DNA of 8,462 bases. It comes from Humitalea sp038323655 (GTDB taxonomy: Bacteria > Pseudomonadota > Alphaproteobacteria > Acetobacterales > Acetobacteraceae). Positions 1 to 7,149 of the stretch are shown here, piece after piece. How positions within the stretch are numbered: the stretch's first letter is position 1; each line of letters opens with the position of its first letter. The stretch spans positions 1 to 8,462 of the forward strand of contig JBBQHE010000194.1 of the NCBI GenBank assembly GCA_038323655.1, written 5' to 3'. The translations under genes and the position numbers were made by a program. Under the pieces are notes generated by a model. The model ran no database searches. It was given only the letters and a program-made list of their open reading frames with translations, and was not told the DNA's origin.

Positions 1-3000
1 GGATCGCGACGCGGGCTTCCGCATAGGCGGGTGCCAGCCCCGCGGTGGTCGCCGGAGGCTCGGCGACGGGGGCGGCCCCGGCTGCTTCCAGCAGGCGGCC
101 GCGCTCAAACTCGGGCCGTTGCAGCCAGGCCAGGTGCCAGGCGCGATGCAGGCTCCAGCCCATCATCGCCAGGGCCTGGGCGCGTCCCCGTTCCCGGTCC
201 CGTGCGGAGAACACCGCCAGGCGGTCGGCGCCATCGGCCTCCACCCCCAGCACCCAGGTACCCTCCCGTCGGGCGCCGGCATCCAGGAACAACCCGGCCA
301 GGCCGATGCGCGTCCCGGCTTCCAGCCCCGCCGCGGTCAGGGTGCCGGCCATGGTCGCGGCCAGCGGCCCGGCATCGCCGGTGGTGGCGGCTTGTGTCCC
401 GGGTGCCGGTCCGCCGGCGGCATAGGCCAGGAAGGCGCGCAGGGCGGCTTCGCCGCCGACCCCATCCGTCCGGGCCAGATCGATGTCCTCGGCGCCGATC
501 GAAGAAAACACCGTGAGGCGCTTCTTCGCCCGCGTGATCAGCACGTTCAGCCGACGTTCGCCGCCCTCCTGCCCCACCGGGCCGAAGCGCATGGCGACGC
601 GGCCATCGGCGCCGCGGCCATAGCCGACCGAGATCAGGATCGTGTCACGCTCATCGCCCTGCACATTCTCCAGGTTCTTCACAAAGAAGGGCTCTGCGGC
701 GTGGTCGGCGAAGAAGGCCTCGGTGTCCGGCGAGGCCTTCCGCGCTTCTTCGAGTGCATCGAGGATCGCATCACGCTGGCGGATGGAGAAGGCGGCGACC
801 CCTAGCGTATCGCGCGGCGCGTTGCGCGCATGTTCCAGCACGGCTTCGGCGACCGCGCGCGCCTCGGCCGCATTGATGCCCTGTCCGGTGGCGAAGGCGC
901 CATCGACGCGCACAAGCGACAGGCCAAAGCCCGCATCTCGCGCGCGGGGCGATGGCAGCACGTTCAGACGCCCGCCGTAGAACTGCGCGTTGCTGACGGC
1001 GATCAGGCTTTCGTGGCGGCTGCGGTAATGCCATCGCAGCATCGCCGCGGGCACACCGCGGGCGTTGCAGAGACCCAGGATGCTCTCGACCTCGCGTGCG
1101 GCCGGCGCGTCGGGCGCATCCTCGGGGGCGACCTCTTCGGCATCCTCGGTCATGCGCTGGAAAAAGCGGGTGGGGGGCATCTGGCGATCGTCGCCGACCA
1201 CCACGATCTGCCCCACACGGCTAATCGCGCCCAGCGCATCGACGGGTTCGACCTGCGAGGCCTCGTCCATCACCAGCAGGTCAAACACCTGCCCCTGCGG
1301 CAGGTATTGCGCCACTGACAGCGGACTGGCCATCACGATGGGTTTGGCGCGCCCAATGGCGTCGCCCGCGCGGCGGAGAATTTCTCGCACCGGCAGCAGA
1401 CCGCGCTTTTTCTCCCATTCGCCACGCAAGGTCGCATAGCCGGGCAGGTCTCGCGCTGCCGCCACGGCTTGCGCATGGGCGCGTGCGGTATCGGCGCGGG
1501 CCGCCTGCAGGCGCGCCTCGGCGGCCTGGCCGAACTCCGCTACCAGCCGGTCCATCGCCGTGCCGTCAAAAGCGGCCAGCGCCGGGCGTGCCCGCAAGGC
1601 CGCGGCCAGCAGCGCGTCGTGCAGGGCGAAGTCGAAGGCCTGCGCCGCGGCTTCGGGAAGCAGGCTGCCATCGGCCAGCGCCGCGGCAAGCGGGGCCATA
1701 TCCTCCCCCGCTTCGACCAGAGCCCCGCGCCAGGCCTGCCAGGCGGCCAGGCCCTCGGGCGCCGCGGCCCAGTCGGCCAGGCGTGCGGCGACATCAGCCA
1801 AGACCGGGTCCGCGGTGCCGAAGGCGGCCTGCGGGTCCAGCCCGGTTGCCTCCAGCAGTGCCACCCAGGCGGCCGCCGCCGGGCTTTGCGCCAGCGGCGC
1901 CGGGGGCGGGGCAGGGGGCGCCAGCAAGGCCGCCGTGCCATGCCGTTCCACGTAATCCACCAGCGCCAACATCCGCTCATGCCCGGCCGCCCAGAGGCTG
2001 CCGAAGGCGGCACGGCCCAGCCCGTCGCCGACACGCAGCCGGTCGCGCGCCCATTGCCCGGCAAGCACGACTTCCAGCGCCTCCTGCGGGTTGGCCGGGT
2101 CGCGCGCGACCTTGTCGGCGACGGCCTGGGCGCTGCGACGCGCGCTGGAAAAGCCGCCGAGCAGCCCGGCCGGTTCCGCCAGGACCCGGCGCGCCTCGGC
2201 AACACCCGGCACGATCAGCGCGCCGGCTTTGACCCGCGGGTCGGCCTCGGCCTCGGCCAGCACGGCGGCGGCTTCGGCCAAGGCACGCAGCGGTGCCGGC
2301 GCGGCCCAGGCGGGGTGCGCCATGGCGACGATGTCGAAGGCGGGCAGGGCGGTCGGCGCTGGGGCCGCGGGGGCCGACGGCGGTGCGATCTCTGTCAACC
2401 GCCCCAGGCCCTTGGCTGAAAGCGCGCGTATCCAGCCGGGCAGGGCGGCGAGCAGGCGGTCGTTTTCGCCTGGTCCGATGGTGGCGGTGACACCGCGCCA
2501 GGGGCCGGCAGGTGCGCCCTCGGCCGCCAGGGCGGCCAGGTTGCGTGTGGCGGTGGTGGCGGCGTCAATCCGCGCGGGATCCCAGGTCTCGACGCCTGCC
2601 AGACGGAAGGATGCGGCGGTGATCCCGTTTGATCGAAGGGCCACGAGGCGGCCGGCGACGGCGTGCAGTGGGATGCCCGATGCCCCGGCACCTGCCCGCA
2701 TCGCCGCGGCATGCCCGTTCAATCGGCCGCGCAGCGCGCCCAGTCGACGCACCACGCCCGCCGTGTCGGGCGCGGGTGGGATGGGGGTCGCAAAGACATC
2801 TCGGAGCCCGTCGAGGAACCCCCGGCGGGAGGCTGCTTCGTCGTGCAGGTCCAGGCAGGCCCCACCCAGCCCTATGGCAGCAAGCCGGCGCTGCACCACC
2901 TCCAGAGCGGCCCGTTTTTCCGCCAGGAACAGCACCGACCGGCCATCCAGGATGGCGTTGGCCAGGATGTTCACGATCACCTGGCTCTTTCCCGTGCCGG

Positions 3001-3934
3001 GCGGTCCCTGGATCACGAGATGCGCGGGGGGTGCCGCGCCCAGGCCGCGCGCGGTGCGGTAGGCGGCCCCCCCGCGGCGGATGCTTTCGGCGGCCAGGGC
3101 CTGGCTTGCATCCAGGTCGAGCACCTGGTCCAGCACCTCCACCGGGATTTCCGCATCGACGTCCGCGCTGTCGGGCAGCGGCACGCCGGACGCCAGCGGG
3201 CTGCCGCCGACCAGCGCCTGGATCAGCGGATGTGTGGCAAGGCCCGTGTGTGTGGCGGGGTCCAGGTCACGCCACATCAGGAAGCGGGCGAAGGAAAACA
3301 GCCCGAGCGACAGCGCGCCCGGGTCCACCGACCAGCCCGGCTGTTGGGCAATCAGCGCAGCGATCGCGCAGCCCCAGGCGTCATGCGCAAAAGGCTCAGG
3401 AAAGGCCGGGACCTTCAGCGCGAAGCGTGTCGATAACAACTCGCGCAGGCAGGGGTTGTCGGCGGCCTCGGCCCCCGCGGCCAGGCGCAGCCGGAAGGAC
3501 TGGCGCGCGCCTTCGCGTTCCAGCACCACGGGCATCAGTGCCAGCGGCGCGCGGCGTGGTTTTTCCGGCGTGCCGGGGTCGAACCACGTCAGCGCGCCGA
3601 TCGCGAGGTAAAGCGCGGCGGCGCCAGTCTCCTCGCGCAGGGTCCGGGCATCCAACGCCAGGGCACGCAGGCGTTTCGGCGCCATCGCCTCGGTCAGCGC
3701 CAGGCGCAGTTTGGCGTCGCGCAGCCAGGTCGCGTCGCCCGCCTCCGCATCGGCCTCGAACACGAAGGTCTTGCCGTCGTTCAGGCGCTCCAGCACGAAG
3801 GCCGTGTCCTCAGCCGCCAGGTGCAGCACCCCGGGAGAGGCCGTTGGCATCGCCAGCAGTCGGTTGCGGGTAGACAGGTCCAGAAGTGCGCGCCGCGCCT
3901 CGGCCAGGTCGGCGGTGAGTGTCGTTTCAGCCAT
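1..3934 (-). CDS. DUF4011 / SF1 helicase / Vsr-like nuclease-fold protein (3' end outside window)
   Basis: I translated this frame from the ATG at 3934-3932 to the left edge: 1311 codons without a stop, so the C-terminus lies outside the window. In order, the visible parts are as follows. A DUF4011-type N-terminus carries LLDLSTRNRLL at residues 17-27. The helicase core has Walker A GPPGTGKS at 310-317, VLFLAEKRAAL at 334-344 (motif Ia region), Walker B DEAS at 890-893, motif III GDDRQMPP at 914-921, WHYRSR at 968-973, VQGDERD at 1091-1097, and RLNVLITRAKKR with the motif VI arginine at 1128-1139. A Vsr/MTES_1575-like fold follows at about 1190-1283, with D1218, E1232-x-D1234, ARDRERGR and GW at 1259-1260. 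The last residues (AYAEARVAI) resemble the usual entry into DUF3320. The family predicts ATP-driven nucleic-acid translocation coupled to a nuclease fold in the cytoplasm. Such proteins occur in phage defence (Hhe type, from memory). The start is supported by GAAGGG at 3948-3943, 8 bases upstream, and by an 8-base overlap with the antiporter gene. Function here is inferred; family assignment is secure. Confidence 0.93.
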   Translation of the reverse strand, partial: MAETTLTADLAEARRALLDLSTRNRLLAMPTASPGVLHLAAEDTAFVLERLNDGKTFVFEADAEAGDATWLRDAKLRLALTEAMAPKRLRALALDARTLREETGAAALYLAIGALTWFDPGTPEKPRRAPLALMPVVLEREGARQSFRLRLAAGAEAADNPCLRELLSTRFALKVPAFPEPFAHDAWGCAIAALIAQQPGWSVDPGALSLGLFSFARFLMWRDLDPATHTGLATHPLIQALVGGSPLASGVPLPDSADVDAEIPVEVLDQVLDLDASQALAAESIRRGGAAYRTARGLGAAPPAHLVIQGPPGTGKSQVIVNILANAILDGRSVLFLAEKRAALEVVQRRLAAIGLGGACLDLHDEAASRRGFLDGLRDVFATPIPPAPDTAGVVRRLGALRGRLNGHAAAMRAGAGASGIPLHAVAGRLVALRSNGITAASFRLAGVETWDPARIDAATTATRNLAALAAEGAPAGPWRGVTATIGPGENDRLLAALPGWIRALSAKGLGRLTEIAPPSAPAAPAPTALPAFDIVAMAHPAWAAPAPLRALAEAAAVLAEAEADPRVKAGALIVPGVAEARRVLAEPAGLLGGFSSARRSAQAVADKVARDPANPQEALEVVLAGQWARDRLRVGDGLGRAAFGSLWAAGHERMLALVDYVERHGTAALLAPPAPPPAPLAQSPAAAAWVALLEATGLDPQAAFGTADPVLADVAARLADWAAAPEGLAAWQAWRGALVEAGEDMAPLAAALADGSLLPEAAAQAFDFALHDALLAAALRARPALAAFDGTAMDRLVAEFGQAAEARLQAARADTARAHAQAVAAARDLPGYATLRGEWEKKRGLLPVREILRRAGDAIGRAKPIVMASPLSVAQYLPQGQVFDLLVMDEASQVEPVDALGAISRVGQIVVVGDDRQMPPTRFFQRMTEDAEEVAPEDAPDAPAAREVESILGLCNARGVPAAMLRWHYRSRHESLIAVSNAQFYGGRLNVLPSPRARDAGFGLSLVRVDGAFATGQGINAAEARAVAEAVLEHARNAPRDTLGVAAFSIRQRDAILDALEEARKASPDTEAFFADHAAEPFFVKNLENVQGDERDTILISVGYGRGADGRVAMRFGPVGQEGGERRLNVLITRAKKRLTVFSSIGAEDIDLARTDGVGGEAALRAFLAYAAGGPAPGTQAATTGDAGPLAATMAGTLTAAGLEAGTRIGLAGLFLDAGARREGTWVLGVEADGADRLAVFSARDRERGRAQALAMMGWSLHRAWHLAWLQRPEFERGRLLEAAGAAPVAEPPATTAGLAPAYAEARVAI

Positions 3935-5501
3935 GACCGCCGCCCTTCAGCAGTTGCACGAGGCGCAGGTCTTCGAAGTCCATCTCCTGGCTGATCGCCA
4001 ACAGCACCTCGTCCGACAACGCGGTCTCCCGATGATGCGCCAGCAGCCGTTCCCGACCAGCGCGGTTGGCCGCGATGCGCAGTTGCAGCCGCGCAGTCAT
4101 CTCGGCCCGGCTCGCGCCGCTGGCGACACCGTGGAAGACGCGGGCAATGTCACGGAACTCCGGCATCAGGTCGGCCGCGATCGCGCCGTCCAGCGGGCTG
4201 TCCAGGCGTGACTCCAGTTCAGCCAGCGCCGCCTGCGCCACCAGGCTGCGCAGCATGGCTTCCTCGGGCGGCATTCCGGCGCGGGCCGGCAGTTCCACGC
4301 CAAGCCTGCGGATCAGCCATTCCAGCGTCGTCCCCTGCACCACCAGCGTCGCCAGAATGGCGCAGAAGGCCAGGAAGACGATCAGCGGCCGTTCGGGGAA
4401 ATCGGTCGGCAAGGCCAGGGCCGCTGCCAGGGACACCACGCCGCGCATCCCCGCCCAGCCGATGATCACGGTATGCTGCCAGGGCGGTACCGGATCGGCG
4501 TGGCGCAGGCTGGGGATCATGCGCGGCGCCCAGGTCGCGGGAAACAGCCAGACGAAGCGTGATGCGATCAACACCGCCGACAGCGTTAGCGCGACGCCGC
4601 CGATCGCCCAGGCGTCGCGGCCCGACAGGGCGTGCAGGATCTCGCGCAGTTGCAGCCCGACCAGGATGAACACGAGGCTGGTGAGGATGAAGTCGACGAA
4701 ATTCCACACCGCGCGCGCTTCCAACCGGGTCCGCGCCGAAAACGCCTGATACTGCGCCTGGCCCATCATGATGCCGGTGGTGACAACGGCGATAACGCCG
4801 GAGACATGGACCGCTTCGGCGGCAAAGAACGACGCGAAACAGGCCAGGAATGACAGCGTGGTTTCCAGCAGCGTGTCGCCGAGCCGCCTGGTAGCCCAGA
4901 TGGTGGCCCACCCCAGGGCATAGCCGATCACGATGCCGCCCGCCGCCGCCAGCGAGAAAGCCCCCACTGCCTGCTGCCACTGGAAATGGCCGGCAACCAC
5001 CGTCAGCACCGCAATTCGGTAAAGCACGAGCGACGCCGCGTCATTCACCAGGCTTTCGCCTTCCAGGATGATGACGATGCGACGCGGCAGGCGAAGCCGC
5101 TGCAGCACCGCGGCCGCCGCCACGGCATCGGGCGGCGCCACGATCGCGCCCAGCGCCACGGCCGCCCCCCAAGGCAGGTCCGGGATCAGCCACTTGGCGA
5201 CCACCGCAATGCAGGCGGCAGTGAAGAAGACGGCCCCGATCGCGAGCAGCAGGATCGGCCGCAGATTGGATCGGAAGGCCCGCCAATCGGTCCGGTAGGC
5301 GGAGGCCATCAGCAATGGCGGCAGGAAAAAGGCCAAGGCCAGTTCGGGTTCCAGGACAACCCGCGGCAACCCGGGCACAAAGGCCAAGGCCGATCCACCC
5401 AGCACCAGCACCACCGCATAGGGCAGGCCGAATGAACGCGCCGCCAGCGCCATCAGCACGCATGCAGCCAACAGGCCAAGCAGGGTTTCGACGATGACCA
5501 T
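3927..5501 (-). CDS. Na+/H+ antiporter, CPA1 (NhaP-like) family
   Basis: This 524-residue inner-membrane protein should exchange cytoplasmic Na+ (or K+) for protons, serving pH and salt balance. Residues 1 to about 400 are a run of hydrophobic helices of the Na+/H+ exchanger fold. The family signatures are present: FFLPPLL at 58-64, APPDAVA at 122-128 in the discontinuous-helix region, and EGESLVNDAAS at 147-157 with the N153-D154 pair that binds the ion in CPA1 proteins. After about residue 400 comes a soluble tail of roughly 120 residues, rich in charged helices and ending near RERLLAHHRETALSDEVLL, as in the bacterial CPA1 subgroup of about 525 residues. The protein is therefore full length. 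The ATG at 5501 begins directly with the first membrane helix; no strong Shine-Dalgarno precedes it, so initiation may be weak. Its TGA overlaps the helicase ATG by 8 bases. Cation specificity cannot be read from the sequence. Confidence 0.95.
   Translation of the reverse strand: MVIVETLLGLLAACVLMALAARSFGLPYAVVLVLGGSALAFVPGLPRVVLEPELALAFFLPPLLMASAYRTDWRAFRSNLRPILLLAIGAVFFTAACIAVVAKWLIPDLPWGAAVALGAIVAPPDAVAAAAVLQRLRLPRRIVIILEGESLVNDAASLVLYRIAVLTVVAGHFQWQQAVGAFSLAAAGGIVIGYALGWATIWATRRLGDTLLETTLSFLACFASFFAAEAVHVSGVIAVVTTGIMMGQAQYQAFSARTRLEARAVWNFVDFILTSLVFILVGLQLREILHALSGRDAWAIGGVALTLSAVLIASRFVWLFPATWAPRMIPSLRHADPVPPWQHTVIIGWAGMRGVVSLAAALALPTDFPERPLIVFLAFCAILATLVVQGTTLEWLIRRLGVELPARAGMPPEEAMLRSLVAQAALAELESRLDSPLDGAIAADLMPEFRDIARVFHGVASGASRAEMTARLQLRIAANRAGRERLLAHHRETALSDEVLLAISQEMDFEDLRLVQLLKGGGHG
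3943..3948 (-). promoter_or_regulatory. Ribosome binding site of the helicase gene
   Basis: GAAGGG reads on the minus strand 8 bases before the ATG at 3934. It lies inside the last codons of the antiporter gene, so the helicase start is served from within the upstream gene. This fits translational coupling and decides the start codon. Confidence 0.7.
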
Positions 5502-5726
5502 GCCGGCCGGTATGAACAGGTCCGCAACGCTTGGGAAGCGCGGCGGTCTCTGCCGGCGCGGCGTCAGGGAAGGCGGCGAACCAAGCCCGGATCACAGCGG
5601 ACCCTGGCCAGGGTGTGATGCCAGGCTGCCGTCCTCAGACAAACGGTCGAAGGCAAGGGGCGGCATCTGCGGCGCCAGGGGTCGTCAACAGCCGCGCCGG
5701 GGCCGACAGCCTGGTCGCAGACGCAC
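5502..5726 (-). promoter_or_regulatory. Gap upstream of the antiporter-helicase pair, probable promoter region
   Basis: These 225 bases lie between the stop of the small gene and the antiporter start. I see no coding potential of its own here. On the minus strand a TTGACG (5688-5683) could serve as a -35 element, but I find no convincing -10 at the right distance. A perfect 14-base palindrome (5601-5614) and a small hairpin, CGCTT-GGG-AAGCG (5528-5540), are the other structured elements. There is no stem followed by a T-run that would make an intrinsic terminator for the small gene. Calling it a promoter region is positional inference. Confidence 0.35.
5601..5614. repeat. Perfect 14-base palindrome, possible operator
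   Basis: ACCCTGGCCAGGGT equals its own reverse complement and is flanked outward by ATCAC (5591-5595) and GTGAT (5615-5619). It lies about 100 bases upstream of the antiporter start in the only long gap of the window. A dimeric regulator site is possible, but no known consensus was matched. Confidence 0.35.
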
Positions 5727-5741
5727 CTAGTCGCAGATGCA
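5714..5741. repeat. Imperfect direct repeat of 12 bases over the small gene's stop
   Basis: GTCGCAGACGCA (5714-5725) and GTCGCAGATGCA (5730-5741) match at 11 of 12 positions and are offset by 16 bases. The stop codon of the small gene lies between them. It may be a chance duplication or slippage product that shaped the C-terminus. Confidence 0.3.
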
Positions 5742-5966
5742 TCCTGGGGTCGGACCCCGGTCCTGGTGCACGACGTGATGGTCGATCCATTCGGAGACCA
5801 GGCGCCGGGCTTCGCTGACCGAGGCTTCCGGGTGATGCACCCGATAAAGGGTGGTGCAGGCGCGGAACGACGAAAAATCATCGTTCCCGATATCGCGAAG
5901 TTCGCGATATGCGGTCACGACGGCGCGCTCGCAGCGGCGAGAGATATGGCTGACATCGCGACCCAT
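5727..5966 (-). CDS. Small hypothetical protein, 79 residues
   Basis: I do not recognise a named family. The protein reads as a genuine small cytoplasmic protein: no signal peptide or membrane helix, and a balanced composition unlike the Arg/Pro/Ala-rich shadow frames nearby. It is mostly predicted helix, including AVVTAYRELRDIG at about residues 15-27 and SEARRLVSEWID at about 51-62. The segment between them carries FRACTTLYRVHHPEAS. The tail ends in CICD. The ATG at 5966 has a well-placed TGGAG (5978-5974), 7 bases upstream, which supports this start. It follows the tartrate dehydrogenase gene by 99 bases and precedes the antiporter by 225, so it may be transcribed alone or by read-through. 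Hand-counted GC is about 62%, lower than I would judge for the flanking genes. Codons for YRELRDI form a near-complete palindrome (5890-5910). No function can be proposed. Confidence 0.72.
   Translation of the reverse strand: MGRDVSHISRRCERAVVTAYRELRDIGNDDFSSFRACTTLYRVHHPEASVSEARRLVSEWIDHHVVHQDRGPTPGCICD
5890..5910. repeat. 21-base palindrome inside the small gene
   Basis: The arms ATATCGCGAA (5890-5899) and TTCGCGATAT (5901-5910) are exact reverse complements around a single G at 5900. The element lies within codons of the small protein (Y-R-E-L-R-D-I). Ten perfect base pairs with a one-base centre suit a dimeric DNA-binding protein better than an RNA hairpin. Confidence 0.5.
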
Positions 5967-6065
5967 GGGGCGTCTCCAGATCCGCGCGGTGATCTAGTTG
6001 CGAATCACTCGCAGCGCTGCCCGGACATTAGCGACCTCGGGACGCCCGTTCAAGCATCTTGGCCG
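5967..6065 (-). promoter_or_regulatory. 99-base gap before the small gene, possible promoter
   Basis: The region holds the small gene's ribosome binding site (5978-5974) and a modest inverted repeat, GTTGCGA-ATCAC-TCGCAGC (5997-6015, seven pairs including one G-T). A second inverted pair, GTGAT (5989-5993) and ATCAC (6004-6008), is separated by 10 bases. No clear -35/-10 pair stands out and no T-run follows the stem, so neither promoter nor terminator is proven. Confidence 0.25.
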
Positions 6066-6084
6066 TCAGGCCGCGGCGACGGCC
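6061..6084 (-). other. GC-rich inverted repeat spanning the tartrate dehydrogenase stop
   Basis: GGCCGTC (6061-6067) and GACGGCC (6078-6084) are reverse complements around 10 bases, and the TGA stop (6068-6066) lies in the structure. As mRNA it would be a stable hairpin that could protect the 3' end or slow polymerase. No U-run follows, so it is not a canonical intrinsic terminator. Confidence 0.35.
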
Positions 6085-7136
6085 TCGGCCAGGGCGCGGC
6101 CCACGTCCTGGGTGCTCGCCTGGCCGCCCAGGTCACGGGTGCGCGGGCCGCCTTCGGCCAGCAGTTTCTCGATGGCGGTCAGGATGGCGGCGGCGGCGGC
6201 GTGTTCGCCCAGGTGGTCCAGCATCATCGCCCCCGACCAGATCTGCCCGATCGGGTTGCAGGTGTTTTGGCCTGCTATGTCCGGCGCCGAGCCATGCACG
6301 GGTTCGAACATCGACGGATGCTTGCGTTCGGGGTTGATATTGGCCGAGGGGGCGATGCCAATGGACCCCGCCACCGCCGGTCCCAGGTCCGAAAGGATAT
6401 CCCCGAACAGGTTCGACCCCACCACCACATCGAACCACTGCGGATTCTGCACGAATTGCGCGCATAAAATGTCGATGTGGAACTGGTCGGTCGTCACCTC
6501 GGGGAAGGCCTTGGCCATTTCGGCAAAGCGTTCGTCCCAGTACGGCATGGTGAAGGTGATGCCGTTGGACTTGGTGGCACTCGTCAGCTTCTTCCGCGGG
6601 CGGGTCATCGCCAATTCGAAAGCGTATTTCATGACCCGGTCGCAGCCGATGCGGGTAAAGACGCTGTCCTGCGTGACAAACTCGCGCTCGGTGCCGGGGA
6701 ACATGCGGCCGCCGGTGCTGCTGTATTCGCCCTCGGTGTTTTCGCGCACCACGATGAAGTCGATGTCGGCCGGGCCACGGTTCGCCAGCGGGGTCTTGGT
6801 GCCCGGCATCAGCTTGCAGGGCCGCAGCGAGATATACTGGTCGAACCCCCGCCGCATAGGGATCAGCAGGCCCCAGAGGGAGATATGGTCAGGCACGCCA
6901 GGCCAGCCGACCGCACCCAGGAAGACCGCATCGCTGTCACGCAACTGATCCAGCCCGTCTTCCGGCATCATCCGGCCGGTCTTGGCGTAGGTCTCGCACG
7001 ACCAGTCGTAGTCGGTGCGGGCAAGGCTGAAGCCGAAGCGCCTCGCCGCGGCCTCAAGCACGCGCATGCCCTCGGGCAGGGTCTCGCGGCCGATACCGTC
7101 GCCTGGGACCAGGGCGATGCGATGCGTGCGGGCCAT
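6066..7136 (-). CDS. ttuC: Tartrate dehydrogenase (isocitrate/isopropylmalate dehydrogenase family)
   Basis: This 356-residue cytoplasmic enzyme belongs to the metal- and NAD-dependent beta-decarboxylating dehydrogenases. Tartrate dehydrogenases of this type oxidise tartrate to oxaloglycolate and also oxidatively decarboxylate D-malate. The N-terminal nucleotide-fold strand is VPGDGIG (10-16). Substrate-binding arginines fall at R95, R105 and R131 (RENTEGEYSS at 131-140), with catalytic Y138 and K189. Metal-binding aspartates are D222, D246 and D250 (NLFGDILSDLGPA). The FEPVHGSAPDIAG block is at 277-289, followed by NPIGQIWSGAMM (294-305), a wording typical of the tartrate subgroup. All expected catalytic residues and the family length (about 350-360) are present. 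The ATG at 7136 is preceded by AAGGA (7149-7145) 8 bases away, which overlaps the stop of the acetyltransferase gene. An open frame continues upstream but only as a shadow of that gene. D-malate versus tartrate preference cannot be settled from sequence. Confidence 0.92.
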   Translation of the reverse strand: MARTHRIALVPGDGIGRETLPEGMRVLEAAARRFGFSLARTDYDWSCETYAKTGRMMPEDGLDQLRDSDAVFLGAVGWPGVPDHISLWGLLIPMRRGFDQYISLRPCKLMPGTKTPLANRGPADIDFIVVRENTEGEYSSTGGRMFPGTEREFVTQDSVFTRIGCDRVMKYAFELAMTRPRKKLTSATKSNGITFTMPYWDERFAEMAKAFPEVTTDQFHIDILCAQFVQNPQWFDVVVGSNLFGDILSDLGPAVAGSIGIAPSANINPERKHPSMFEPVHGSAPDIAGQNTCNPIGQIWSGAMMLDHLGEHAAAAAILTAIEKLLAEGGPRTRDLGGQASTQDVGRALAEAVAAA

Positions 7137-7144
7137 GGGGCGTT

Positions 7145-7149
7145 TCCTT
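7145..7149 (-). promoter_or_regulatory. Ribosome binding site of the tartrate dehydrogenase gene
   Basis: AAGGA on the minus strand, 8 bases before the ATG at 7136, shares two bases with the TAA stop of the acetyltransferase gene. Ribosomes finishing that gene would sit on this site, which supports coupled translation and the chosen start. Confidence 0.7.

Noticed and set aside
1469..3062. Overlapping plus-strand open frames opposite the helicase middle region
   Set aside because: Low-complexity Ala/Arg/Gly compositions, several frames open at once, and no ribosome binding site I could see; they are by-products of GC bias.
2629..3873. Long plus-strand open frame of 414 codons antisense to the helicase gene
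   Set aside because: Extremely rich in Arg, Pro, Gly and Ala with no recognisable motif; a typical high-GC shadow of the helicase frame, whose motifs are unambiguous on the minus strand.
5041..5595. Minus-strand open frame starting upstream of the antiporter
   Set aside because: It overlaps the antiporter in a different frame, is rich in Gly/Ala/Arg and has no motif; the antiporter frame is clearly the coding one.
5746..5758. GGGGT-CGG-ACCCC hairpin as a terminator
   Set aside because: It lies inside the small gene's coding region, the loop is three bases, and no T-run follows in either direction.
5564..5881. Minus-strand open frame across the gap and the small gene
   Set aside because: Composition is Arg/Pro-rich and lacks a start signal; the alternative frame (5727-5966) has both a ribosome binding site and protein-like composition.
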